From the NCBI GenBank assembly GCA_016234585.1, contig JACRBB010000029.1, forward strand, positions 1 through 43,499: a stretch of 43,499 bases of DNA, read 5' to 3'. The notes under the pieces are model-generated. The model was not told where the DNA came from. It saw only the letters and a list, made by a program, of their open reading frames with translations, and ran no database searches. This stretch comes from Candidatus Saccharimonadota bacterium (lineage in GTDB: Bacteria; Patescibacteriota; Saccharimonadia; Saccharimonadales; UBA10212). A program made the translations under genes and the position numbers. The stretch's first letter is position 1; each line of letters opens with the position of its first letter. Of the stretch, positions 23,257 through 30,727 are shown in pieces.

Positions 23257-25290
23257 ATGTTAAAAGAACTTAAATTAAAACAGGTTTACAGCTCAGAAGC
23301 AGATAACTTGATACGGGACTTCTATGTACCTGTATTATCCACAGCCAAAAAATATCAAAGAATTACTGGGTATTTTTCGTCCAGAGCCATATTAGCAGCG
23401 AGTCAAGGAATGGCTAACTTCTTCATGAACGGCGGACAATATCAACTCATCATGGGGGCACAGCTTACACCAGAAGATTATAAAACTATAAAAAACACAG
23501 ACCTAACCTTAGAAAAAGTACTATTAGAAAAGTTATATTTCGATCCAGCTCATTTTATAACTGAAATAGAAGTAGATTACTTACGAGTATTCAGTCAGCT
23601 TTTATTATCTGGTTCGTTAGAGATCAAAATAGCAATAGTGGATAAAGACAACGAGGGAATATTCCACGAAAAAGTGGGTATTTTAGAAGACAAAGCTGGA
23701 GATAAGATAAGTTTTAGTGGATCTATCAATGAGACAGCCGCAGGTTGGGGGGCCAATATTGAGGAGTTCAAGGTCTTTAGAAGTTGGCTACCTGAAGAAA
23801 AGCCTTACCAAGAGAGAGACATAGAAAGATTCAATGCATACTGGAATAATGAATCGCACCTCAAGGCTCTACCTTTGCCGGAAGCACTCAAGGATAAGAT
23901 ACTAAAATGTTCTTCTGCACATGAAGATGTGAAGCATTCCTTAAAAAAGATTCAGCATTACGAAGAAGATCTAAGGCCTGCACCAAAAACACTGTATCGT
24001 TATCAGGAAGACGCGGTTGCTAGCTGGGTGAAGAACAACTACAGAGGTATCTTTGAGATGGCGACAGGCACCGGGAAGACCCTCACAGCCTTGGGGGCTA
24101 TCCAAAAAATATATGATTTCAATAAAAGGTACTTCTGTGTCGTAGGTGTCCCCCAGAAACATCTCGTCAGACAATGGAGAACCGATATAGAAATTCAGCT
24201 ACCCAAAGCTCATATTTTGGAGGCACACAGCTCGGCTGGGGAATGGAGAGAAAAAATACGAGATCTAGTTAGTGACTATGAAGATAATATTGTTAACGAA
24301 GTAGTCATAATCGCTACCCATGCAACTATGTCCTCTAAAGATTTCATAGATATCGTTGATAAGTCCGATCTTAGTTTGATCGCTGATGAAATGCATAATA
24401 TGGGTGCAGCGCAGACTAGAAAAGGCTTAACGAATTACTACACCTATCGGATCGGACTAAGTGCTACGCCACTTAGGGCGTACGATGAGGAAGGAACGGA
24501 TTTCCTAGAGCAATACTTCAGTGGAGCTATATTTAAGTATCCTCTGGACCAAGCGATTAAGGATGGATGGTTAACGCCATACAAATACTATCCTATCTAT
24601 GTCGAACTAGATTCTGATGAGACACAGGAGTATGTTCAACTGTCTAAAAAAATCACCCAGGCATCCTTTATTGAAGGAGGAGGTGAATATCTAGAAAGAT
24701 TGCTGCTAATTCGAAGTAGAATTATCAAAAAGTGTCGTAATAAGACAATTGCTTTTGAGCATTTGCTAGAAAGGCTGGTGAGCGAGGATGGAGAAATAAA
24801 TCATCTGCTTGTTTATTGCGACCAAGGACAGCAGCTAGAGGATGCCCAGGTAATAGTGAATAAAAAAGGTATTATTAATCATAGGTTTACTCAATCTGAG
24901 AGCATCAGTGATAGAAAAAAAATTCTCGATCTTTTTGATGATGGATCCTACCAGTGTCTCTTGGCTATAAAGTGCTTAGATGAGGGAGTAAATGTCCCTT
25001 CAACCAAACAAGCAATTATACTTGCGAGTACTACCAACCCTCGAGAGTATATCCAAAGGAGAGGACGAGTCTTGCGTAAATATCCAGGCAAGGAGTTTGC
25101 AATAATTTACGACTTTGTGGTGGTACCCGACAGCTCAACGCTCGATGCTGAAACATTTAAATTCGAGAGAAAAATAATAGCAGGCGAGCTAAGACGTATA
25201 AAGGATTTTATAGAAAGCTCTGATAATAAAGCGGAGGGCCTAAACAGTATTTATAGAATAACTGACAAATATCAGGTATATTTTGAGTAA
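23257..25290 (+). CDS. PLD-domain plus DExH helicase (restriction-type translocase/nuclease)
   Basis: This is a 677-residue two-part enzyme. The N-terminal part (about 1-215) is a phospholipase-D-like nuclease domain with FHEKVGILED (HxK, His137) followed by KISFSGSINETAAGWGANIEEF. The C-terminal part is a superfamily 2 helicase: LYRYQEDAVASW (Q-motif-like), MATGTGKT (Walker A, 269-275), IADEMH (DExH, 377-380), GLSATPLRAY (motif III) and YIQRRGRVLRKYPG (motif VI). PLD-helicase fusions occur in type III-like restriction and in Dnd-associated restriction enzymes. It starts three bases after the methylase, so translation is probably coupled. Confidence 0.93.
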   Translation: MLKELKLKQVYSSEADNLIRDFYVPVLSTAKKYQRITGYFSSRAILAASQGMANFFMNGGQYQLIMGAQLTPEDYKTIKNTDLTLEKVLLEKLYFDPAHFITEIEVDYLRVFSQLLLSGSLEIKIAIVDKDNEGIFHEKVGILEDKAGDKISFSGSINETAAGWGANIEEFKVFRSWLPEEKPYQERDIERFNAYWNNESHLKALPLPEALKDKILKCSSAHEDVKHSLKKIQHYEEDLRPAPKTLYRYQEDAVASWVKNNYRGIFEMATGTGKTLTALGAIQKIYDFNKRYFCVVGVPQKHLVRQWRTDIEIQLPKAHILEAHSSAGEWREKIRDLVSDYEDNIVNEVVIIATHATMSSKDFIDIVDKSDLSLIADEMHNMGAAQTRKGLTNYYTYRIGLSATPLRAYDEEGTDFLEQYFSGAIFKYPLDQAIKDGWLTPYKYYPIYVELDSDETQEYVQLSKKITQASFIEGGGEYLERLLLIRSRIIKKCRNKTIAFEHLLERLVSEDGEINHLLVYCDQGQQLEDAQVIVNKKGIINHRFTQSESISDRKKILDLFDDGSYQCLLAIKCLDEGVNVPSTKQAIILASTTNPREYIQRRGRVLRKYPGKEFAIIYDFVVVPDSSTLDAETFKFERKIIAGELRRIKDFIESSDNKAEGLNSIYRITDKYQVYFE

Positions 25291-25298
25291 GGCAAATT

Positions 25299-25496
25299 AT
25301 GAGAATACTAAACCCTGAGATAGAGGCCCACATTAACGCACTACCCGATACATACAGAAGAGAGAAGAAACTTCTGAAGGATCTTCTCGTGTTTGAGCAC
25401 GAGCACTCAGACAAAGCAAACTACGCATTCAAACAAGAAATTCTACAAATGGTAGAAGAAGTGCTGAGAGATTTTCCAGATGATACAAATAAATAA
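25299..25496 (+). CDS. Small helical protein between helicase and ATPase
   Basis: This is a 65-residue charged protein, probably all helical (HINALPDTYRREKKLLKDLL, FKQEILQMVEEVLRDF). The frame is bracketed by tight spacing: eight bases after the helicase stop, and overlapping the ATPase gene by 17 bases. That spacing is the main reason to accept it. It may be an adaptor or antitoxin-like partner. No family recognised. Confidence 0.65.
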   Translation: MRILNPEIEAHINALPDTYRREKKLLKDLLVFEHEHSDKANYAFKQEILQMVEEVLRDFPDDTNK

Positions 25497-27420
25497 AATA
25501 CGGATTAAAAATTTCCGCCAATACAGGTCTCTGGAACTGGCCTTTCCAGACGACAAAGGCATCTACTTATTTATTGGGAAAAATGGGATGGGAAAATCCA
25601 ACTTCCTGAACGCTATTTGCTGGTGTTTATACGAAGATATGCCTTTCCGCGCTCATGATAACACCGACAACAAATTAAATATTTATAATGAGGAATCTCT
25701 AAACGCCTCGGATAGCAAGGTAATCTTAGCTGAGGTGGAGCTAGAGGTAACAATTGATAAAACTCAGTATAAATTCCAACGTAAACTTCACAATCTGCCA
25801 GTGGGGAATACCAATACAGACTTTAAAGCTTTCAGATTAGATAATGGCGACTGGCAGTTAATACCTAATGCAACGCACTACATTGATAATTTTCTGCCTA
25901 GGTCTTTACGACAATTCTTCTTGTTTGACGGCGAAGGTGTACGAGGTCTATTCAAGGGGGACTACTCGACTAATCTAAAAATGAGTATCTGGAAGGTCTC
26001 TCATATTGACCTGCTTAATACCACGATCAATCACCTGGATACGGTTGCTAGTGAGTTGAGAAAAACTCTTGCGCTTGAAATGCCCGAATTAGAATCCACC
26101 ATACAAGCAATATCTGAGCACGAAACGCTGATTCAAAGAAAAAAGAGTGATCTTTTCGAAAATTCAAAGCAAAAAAAGGAGCTCGAATTAAATCTCCATA
26201 AAATCTCACAGAGATATAAAGAACATGCCAAATATAGGGAACTACAGATTAAACGTGAGTCTTTAGAAAACGAGAAGCATCGTTTGCTTAGTCAGCTTGA
26301 GGATATACGACGTGACGTAACGGCATTATATGTATCGTTGGGTCCCTTCGTATTCGTGGCAGATGAACTTTCAAAATATACTTCACAGATTGGTTTGCAA
26401 AGAGATAAAGGAACTATACCTGCGTCTATAAAACCCACCTTAATCAACGACTTACTTGAGACCAAGATGTGCATTTGCGGACGACATATCAGCCCCGCGG
26501 AAGAGTCTCATTTGCACCAACTACTTAACCAGAACCAGGAGGCGGACAAGAAAGAGTTCCTGGTCGATGATGGCTACATACTCGGCAATTTAAATCATAC
26601 GATATCTAGCAGCTACGAGAGTTTGCTATCCAAAAGAAAAACGATTAGAGAGTTAGAGCAACAAAATGAAAACATTGAGCGTGAACTTAAGGAGATAAGT
26701 GATAATCTGGTTAGTGCCCCAGAGGCCGAAATCGGTAATATAGAAACTCAGATCAGGATTATGCACGAAGAAGGAGGCAACTTGGCCGTGGAAGCCTCTA
26801 AACTTGTGCAAGAGATACAAGACTACGAACAAAAGCTAAAAGAATCTAAAGACGAAGTCCAAAAAATGGCTGAGACACAAGAGAAATTAAAAAAAGATAC
26901 TCAAAAACTTAGTTTGCTGGAATCAACTGTTGAGAAAGCTAAAAAAGTACGAGACAAGGTAATCGACCAGGTTCGAAAAAACGTGTCATTCCACACCAAT
27001 CAATATTTCCACGATCTAATGTGGAAAAGTGACTTTACTAAACTTGAATTCACTGACGGCTATAAGATAATAATTCAGAAGGAAGGAGTTGTAGAGCCAA
27101 TCGATCATACTAGATTGAGCAATGGTGAAACCAAAGTTTTAGGATTTGCCACTATAAAGGCCTTGACTGAACTATCCGGTTTCGAGAACTTCCCTGCTTT
27201 TATAGATGCACCTGTAGAGCAATTAGATCAGCAGGTAGAAAAAAATCTATTAGATTTATTACCAAACTTTATGCCCGAAAAACAAGTATTTGTCTTTTCA
27301 CTGGACGGTGAGAATATAGTTGAATTCGGGAAAGAAAAGATACCGAATGATAGACTATTTAAACTAGTGAGAGAACCAAATTCGTTAAGTAGCAAGATCG
27401 TGAATTACTATGGCAACTGA
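25480..27420 (+). CDS. SMC/Rad50-like ATPase, DndD-related
   Basis: This is a 646-residue ABC-type ATPase that senses or clamps DNA. The N-terminus has IRIKNFRQYRSLEL and Walker A GKNGMGKS (33-40), then RQFFLFDGEGVRGLFKGDYS, which resembles the FFFDGE motif of DndD. Two coiled-coil arms (about 195-275 and 375-490) flank a hook-like MCICGRHISPAEE (Cys331, Cys333). The ABC signature LSNGETKVLGFATIKAL lies near 545, and the Walker B region FPAFIDAPVEQLD near 572. The hook is C-x-C rather than the usual C-x-x-C. DndD is the best family match by eye, but no dndB, dndC or dndE is seen, so I do not give a dnd symbol. Confidence 0.88.
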   Translation: MIQINKIRIKNFRQYRSLELAFPDDKGIYLFIGKNGMGKSNFLNAICWCLYEDMPFRAHDNTDNKLNIYNEESLNASDSKVILAEVELEVTIDKTQYKFQRKLHNLPVGNTNTDFKAFRLDNGDWQLIPNATHYIDNFLPRSLRQFFLFDGEGVRGLFKGDYSTNLKMSIWKVSHIDLLNTTINHLDTVASELRKTLALEMPELESTIQAISEHETLIQRKKSDLFENSKQKKELELNLHKISQRYKEHAKYRELQIKRESLENEKHRLLSQLEDIRRDVTALYVSLGPFVFVADELSKYTSQIGLQRDKGTIPASIKPTLINDLLETKMCICGRHISPAEESHLHQLLNQNQEADKKEFLVDDGYILGNLNHTISSSYESLLSKRKTIRELEQQNENIERELKEISDNLVSAPEAEIGNIETQIRIMHEEGGNLAVEASKLVQEIQDYEQKLKESKDEVQKMAETQEKLKKDTQKLSLLESTVEKAKKVRDKVIDQVRKNVSFHTNQYFHDLMWKSDFTKLEFTDGYKIIIQKEGVVEPIDHTRLSNGETKVLGFATIKALTELSGFENFPAFIDAPVEQLDQQVEKNLLDLLPNFMPEKQVFVFSLDGENIVEFGKEKIPNDRLFKLVREPNSLSSKIVNYYGN

Positions 27421-27844
27421 ATCAGTTAAATACCCACAGTTTATTAATATGGATGCTGAGATAAAGGCTAAATATCTAGATCCGCTAGTATCAGATCCTA
27501 ATACGATATTCTTCAAACAAGACCTAGGGGAAGCATATCTAATGGCTGGTGTCTATGGCTTTATGTTTGATCTAAAAAAAACGACCAAAAAGATAGCCAA
27601 TATTAGAGTGTTCGATAGGTGGCAGGATCAATACAAAGTCTTATTTAGAGTTATTGCAGCTGCAGATAAGAAGTATGATTTCGAAGTTCTATTAGATGGT
27701 GCAAAGACTTTAAAAATTGTTGAAGAGTACGCTAATGGCGGAGCTCAAAGACTATATGAAGATGCCACCTTATTAAACTCCTCAGAAACGCTTGAGAAAA
27801 AAATATGGGGAAAAATAAAAGCAATTAGCTCCAAGACTGAGTAG
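27410..27844 (+). CDS. Last gene of the defence-like operon, unrecognised
   Basis: This is a 144-residue protein overlapping the ATPase gene by 11 bases, which implies coupling and a shared complex. It contains NTIFFKQDLGEAYLMAGVYGFMFDLKK, a pattern faintly like the small Dnd-associated protein families (F..D.......A.. .GF). The middle (IRVFDRWQDQYKVLFRVIAAADKKYDFEVLLD) and the end look helical. The resemblance is too weak to name. Confidence 0.7.
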   Translation: MATESVKYPQFINMDAEIKAKYLDPLVSDPNTIFFKQDLGEAYLMAGVYGFMFDLKKTTKKIANIRVFDRWQDQYKVLFRVIAAADKKYDFEVLLDGAKTLKIVEEYANGGAQRLYEDATLLNSSETLEKKIWGKIKAISSKTE

Positions 27845-28072
27845 CCCAGCCCTATAGCCTGAACAATGTCGGTGTGGAGTATATTTTGTCACACAATAGT
27901 TTGCTGCATCCTTAGATGTTATTGATCAGGCTACCAGAGTCATTATTAACGGCAAAAGTAGTTCATTATTATGATAAAAACCCTGAAGAAATTCCTCTCA
28001 TCGAATCTCAAAAATGATGGGTAGACACTTGACTTGTTAAGTATTCTTTAGTTTTTAAGATTCGGATTCGAG

Positions 28073-28090
28073 CCATTCGATAGGCTCAGG
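28073..28090 (+). repeat. Degenerate REP-like motif
   Basis: CCATTCGATAGGCTCAGG resembles the motif CCCTTCGACNNNGCTCAGGG found intact at 32236-32254 (reverse orientation) and 39981-40001, but with several changes. It may be a decayed copy. Confidence 0.4.
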
Positions 28091-28113
28091 CTAAAGAAAA
28101 CAGAGAGGGATAA

Positions 28114-28360
28114 TTAGTTTCGTGAAAAGAAGAACCGGGACTGGCCGGGGAGGATTACTTTCGCACCTCCCCGGCCAGTCACCGATGCTAGCTCGGTTTT
28201 GGTATTGCGAGCACCAGCTAGCACAACCACGATGTGCGAGGTGTTGGACGAATCGCTTTCGAGAAAAGACCAGTGTTTCGGCTGGACTAGTCAGGATTGC
28301 GACGGGGCCATATCCTCGCTCGAACGTGGTTGGTAAAAAAATCATAATGTCTTTTTCCAT
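28114..28360 (-). pseudogene. Possible frameshifted remnant of a small gene
   Basis: On the minus strand, ATG 28360 opens a frame reading MEKDIMIFLPTTFERGYGP and then SPAETLVFSRK. In the next frame, up to TAA 28114-28116, the sequence reads HIVVVLAGARNTKTELASVT and then GRGGAKVILPGQSRFFFSRN. Both halves look more protein-like than their alternatives, which suggests one frameshift near 28250. Codon choice is GC-rich, unlike the adjacent operon. It lies just inside the right inverted repeat. Weak call. It could also be plain non-coding DNA. Confidence 0.3.
28139..28180 (+). other. Perfect 15-bp hairpin
   Basis: A 15-base arm (28139-28153, beginning GACTGGCC and ending GAGG) is exactly complementary to 28166-28180 around a 12-base loop. 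No T-run follows on either strand, so it is not a typical intrinsic terminator. It sits inside the cassette near its right end. Confidence 0.8.
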
Positions 28361-28386
28361 GTTTAGCAAATGGTTGCCCGAGTTGA

Positions 28387-28469
28387 GTCCGGGCCACAGC
28401 ACTTATACATAAGTGCTGGACAGGCATCAGCTTTCCATGAGTGAGATTACATCAAGAAAAAACGCAGCC
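28387..28469 (-). repeat. Right arm of the perfect 83-bp inverted repeat
   Basis: This is the exact reverse complement of 21348-21430, including the internal palindrome (28397-28418: arms CAGCACTTAT and ATAAGTGCTG around AC). The flanking DNA on each side is unrelated to the flanks of the left arm. Confidence 0.95.
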
Positions 28470-28480
28470 CGGCGTTTGGC

Positions 28481-28503
28481 CACACCTTTACGCTAAAGGT
28501 GTG
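28481..28503 (+). other. Perfect 10-bp hairpin outside the right inverted repeat
   Basis: CACACCTTTA (28481-28490) pairs with TAAAGGTGTG (28494-28503) around CGC. It is followed by A-rich, not T-rich, sequence. It is either a protein-binding dyad or an RNA hairpin. Its nearness to the repeat arm may be meaningful. Confidence 0.55.
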
Positions 28504-28581
28504 AAAAATGTTTGCCGACTTTACAAAGTAGCCCAAGCCTCTTATAAATCCGTAAGAATAAATATTTCTTGCATATCGGCG

Positions 28582-28606
28582 TATAATTATAGGTAAGTAG
28601 GAGGGT
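28582..28606 (+). promoter_or_regulatory. -10 TATAAT and strong ribosome site for the 28609 gene
   Basis: TATAAT (28582-28587) is followed by GGAGGG (28600-28605) immediately ahead of ATG 28609, a close spacing. No good -35 is seen at 17 bases. Confidence 0.5.
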
Positions 28607-28608
28607 CT

Positions 28609-29754
28609 ATGAAAAGGGGAGTCTGGTTGCCACTATTCGTTTTTGGGGCAGCCTTTTTATTATTGGTTTTTGGGGCCAAAGCCCAAGCTTGGACGGAATT
28701 TAGATCTGGCGATTCGGCAACGGTGTCTTCTGGTGAAACGGTAGATAGCAGCCTTTGGGTCGGCGCCAAGAACGTTGACATTGCTGGCACGGTGAACGGC
28801 GATGTTTTCTGTGGCGCCCAGACAGTTAACATCAGCGGAACTGTTAAGGGTGACGTGATTTGCGGTGCGCAGACTATTAATGTTAGCGGTAACGTGGAAG
28901 GCAGCGTCCGCCTAGGCGCTCAAACCGTTAACCTGACCGGCTCGGTTGGGCGTAATGCCACGGTTGGTGCTCAGACAATCACTACGGATTCCAAAAGCCG
29001 TGTGGGCGGCGATGCCAGTTTTGGCGCCAGCAACACGCATCTGAACGGGCAAGTCGGCCGCGACCTGGCTGTAGGCGGCTCTATGGTTGACTTGAACGGA
29101 GTGGTTGGGCGTGATGTAAAGGGTGGCGCCGATAAGATAACGCTTGCAGGGAGCGCCAAAGTTGGCGGTGGCGTAGAATACACCAGCAAAAATAAGATTG
29201 CCATTGCTGATGGCGCATCCGTGGCCGGCAAGGTTATCCAGCACGCACCCAAGCAGAAGTCTGGCACTTTTGCCTCTTTGTTAATTTTCCACGGGGTGGT
29301 GGCGCTGGTAGCCGCCTTATTCCTTCTGGTAACGGCTCTGATAGTTACAGCGCTGCTGCCGCAGTTTGTCCATAAGGTAAGCAACCAGGCCATGAACCGA
29401 GTATGGTGGGTGCTGTTGACCGGTTTTGTGGCCAGCATCATGGTGCCTATACTTTTTGTCCTGCTACTAATGACGGTCATAGGCATTCCACTGGCCATCC
29501 TGATGATATTCAGCTGGCTGTTAATTGCCTTTAGCAGCGGCCTATTTACGGCTTACTACGTTGGACGGAAGGTATGGCGCACACAAACCAATCCTTTGCT
29601 AAGGGTGCTGGCCGGCGGACCGATTTTACTGATACTGTTTCTGATCCCATACCTCGGCTTCTTTGTAATGCTGGTAGCCTTCTGGCTAGGCGCCGGTATG
29701 GTGCTGCTGGAACTTAAAGATCGCTACCACCGCCCCAAGTACCAGCTAAAGTAA
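28609..29754 (+). CDS. Bactofilin-like beta-repeat membrane protein
   Basis: This is a 381-residue protein with a signal peptide (about 1-26, cleavage after AQA). A right-handed beta-helix of short Gly/Val/Asn/Thr repeats follows (about 40-205: IAGTVNGDVFCGAQTVNISG, then GTVKGDVICGAQTINVSG and so on, about one turn per 17 residues), the pattern of polymer-forming cytoskeletal/bactofilin proteins. After a linker come about four transmembrane helices (220-370) and a charged C-terminal tail (KDRYHRPKYQLK). The beta-helix would face the outside. The role could be envelope organisation or surface polymer. It has its own promoter and ribosome site just outside the cassette. Confidence 0.82.
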   Translation: MKRGVWLPLFVFGAAFLLLVFGAKAQAWTEFRSGDSATVSSGETVDSSLWVGAKNVDIAGTVNGDVFCGAQTVNISGTVKGDVICGAQTINVSGNVEGSVRLGAQTVNLTGSVGRNATVGAQTITTDSKSRVGGDASFGASNTHLNGQVGRDLAVGGSMVDLNGVVGRDVKGGADKITLAGSAKVGGGVEYTSKNKIAIADGASVAGKVIQHAPKQKSGTFASLLIFHGVVALVAALFLLVTALIVTALLPQFVHKVSNQAMNRVWWVLLTGFVASIMVPILFVLLLMTVIGIPLAILMIFSWLLIAFSSGLFTAYYVGRKVWRTQTNPLLRVLAGGPILLILFLIPYLGFFVMLVAFWLGAGMVLLELKDRYHRPKYQLK

Positions 29755-29791
29755 TCCCCAGATTTCAACCATCAAACACCACAAGCAACCG

Positions 29792-29820
29792 TTGTATAAT
29801 TTAGCATAAAGTGGTATTAT
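29792..29820 (+). promoter_or_regulatory. Promoter TTGTAT-17-TATTAT
   Basis: TTGTAT (29792-29797) and TATTAT (29815-29820) are exactly 17 bases apart, upstream of the structured leader of the 29899 gene. TATAAT at 29795-29800 could be a second, upstream -10. Confidence 0.5.
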
Positions 29821-29830
29821 ATATTTGTTT

Positions 29831-29857
29831 TAGGATAAGCCCCATGGCTTTGTCCTA
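29831..29857 (+). promoter_or_regulatory. Leader hairpin of the 29899 gene
   Basis: TAGGATAAGCC (29831-29841) pairs with GGCTTTGTCCTA (29846-29857) around a CCAT loop with one bulged T. It begins a few bases after the expected transcription start and precedes the ribosome site by about 27 bases. Confidence 0.6.
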
Positions 29858-29898
29858 GGCGTATCCCGTACTCTATGTCTCTTGAGAGGGGACTTGAA

Positions 29899-30105
29899 AT
29901 GAAGAGTTGGCAATGGTGGCTTGAGAAGCCGCAGAGGATTGTGATGGGCGTGATACTGCTCATCATCCTGCTGTTCGCAGCCCTCATCATCGTCAAGTAC
30001 CTTCTGTTGCCACTGTTGGCCGGGGCACTCGTGATCATCGTCCTGGTGGCGATTATCCGTTACGCCCTGACGGGTCGCATCGGTGGTCGCGGGAGTGGTA
30101 GCTGA
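29899..30105 (+). CDS. Small membrane protein, unrecognised
   Basis: This is a 68-residue protein. MKSWQWWLEKPQRIVMG is followed by two hydrophobic helices (about 17-37 and 39-58; LLIILLFAALIIVKYLL, LAGALVIIVLVAIIRYAL), then a Gly/Arg tail. ATG 29899 is preferred over ATG 29875 because GAGAGGGG sits seven bases upstream. Codon choice is GC-rich (CTC, ATC, CTG) and differs from neighbours, like the 20721 gene. Hairpins both before and after make it an isolated unit. Confidence 0.7.
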   Translation: MKSWQWWLEKPQRIVMGVILLIILLFAALIIVKYLLLPLLAGALVIIVLVAIIRYALTGRIGGRGSGS

Positions 30106-30126
30106 GGTAAAGACGACAAGGGATAG

Positions 30127-30175
30127 GCCTGGGTAGGGGACAGTTTGCCATCTGGCGGACATACTCTACCCAGGC
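30127..30175 (+). other. Long hairpin, first of a tandem pair after the 29899 gene
   Basis: GCCTGGGTAG (30127-30136) pairs perfectly with CTACCCAGGC (30166-30175). A smaller hairpin (GCC-ATCT-GGC) sits inside. No T-run follows. Confidence 0.65.
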
Positions 30176-30223
30176 GCGGCCTGGAATTACACTTTGATAA
30201 AAAATCAATTTCTTCCAGGCCGC
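30176..30223 (+). other. Long hairpin, second of the pair
   Basis: GCGGCCTGGAA (30176-30186) pairs perfectly with TTCCAGGCCGC (30213-30223), and the loop carries a nested TTGAT/ATCAA stem. It starts on the base after the first hairpin ends. The CTT that follows is too short for a standard terminator. Confidence 0.65.
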
Positions 30224-30257
30224 CTTACATTTGATATCAATAGGAGAGGGATAAAAG

Positions 30258-30623
30258 TTATTTATTTTGGCGGCCGCGTTTGTATATTCCACCAAGAATT
30301 GCTAGGACCGCGGCAACGGTAAACGTACCCGCCGCAATAACTGTTCCAGTCCTATGCCTATCCACTGTTTCATGGATTCTGGCATATAGGGTACCTTCTT
30401 CATCGCCAGGAGCGAGTTCTATGTCGCCAAGCTCTACAATTTTATCGGTATCCCCATGCTTGACGCGTGTTGACCAAGGGCTCCCGACCTCGTCGGCGGT
30501 TCTTACAAGCCGTCTATGCCTATAAACCAAGGGCCTTCTTAGGTCGACGGGAGGGTATTCACCTTGTGGGTTCTCAAACTGTTCAAATTCAGGATTAAGA
30601 TCATTACTTTCTGGGGTGGACAT
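30258..30623 (-). CDS. Single-pass membrane protein, unrecognised
   Basis: This is a 121-residue protein with an acidic N-terminus (MSTPESNDLNPEFEQFENPQ), a basic segment (RRPLVYRHRRLVRTADEVG), an acidic stretch (ELGDIELAPGDEEG) and one C-terminal helix (about 92-114, GTVIAAGTFTVAAVLAILGGIY) ending in KRGRQNK. The layout is that of a tail-anchored protein with a cytoplasmic N-domain. The start at 30623 has AGGAG five bases upstream. The longer GTG frame lacks such a site. Confidence 0.7.
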   Translation of the reverse strand: MSTPESNDLNPEFEQFENPQGEYPPVDLRRPLVYRHRRLVRTADEVGSPWSTRVKHGDTDKIVELGDIELAPGDEEGTLYARIHETVDRHRTGTVIAAGTFTVAAVLAILGGIYKRGRQNK

Positions 30624-30727
30624 GCTAACTCCTATAGCTAAATGGCAGTATATCACGGGCCAAAAAACTATGGACACCAGGCAAAATTAAGCTTATGCTT
30701 AGCCCATTATTAATGGGAGCATGGGTC

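Larger units (their letters stand above)
27845..28386. other. Non-coding tract at the right end of the cassette
   Basis: About 540 bases lie between the operon and the right inverted-repeat arm with no intact gene. The left half (27845-28110) is AT-rich and shows no clear element apart from a degraded REP-like motif. The right half is GC-rich, carries a perfect 15-bp hairpin and holds a possibly broken minus-strand gene (separate entries). No obvious terminator follows the operon. Confidence 0.6.

Noticed and set aside
23257-27844. Calling the operon Dnd, DISARM, BREX or Lamassu
   Set aside because: Single genes resemble parts of these systems, but dndB/C/E, drmA/B, pglX/Z and the LmuA-type nuclease are not present, so the label would mislead.
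28122-28412. Plus-strand open frame of 96 codons
   Set aside because: The translation is Arg/Cys/Trp-rich without domain features and runs through the hairpin and the inverted-repeat arm. It is likely a chance frame.
21348-28469. Cassette as a classical insertion sequence or transposon
   Set aside because: No transposase, DDE motif, HUH motif or target-site duplication is seen next to the repeat arms. The repeats alone do not justify an IS call.
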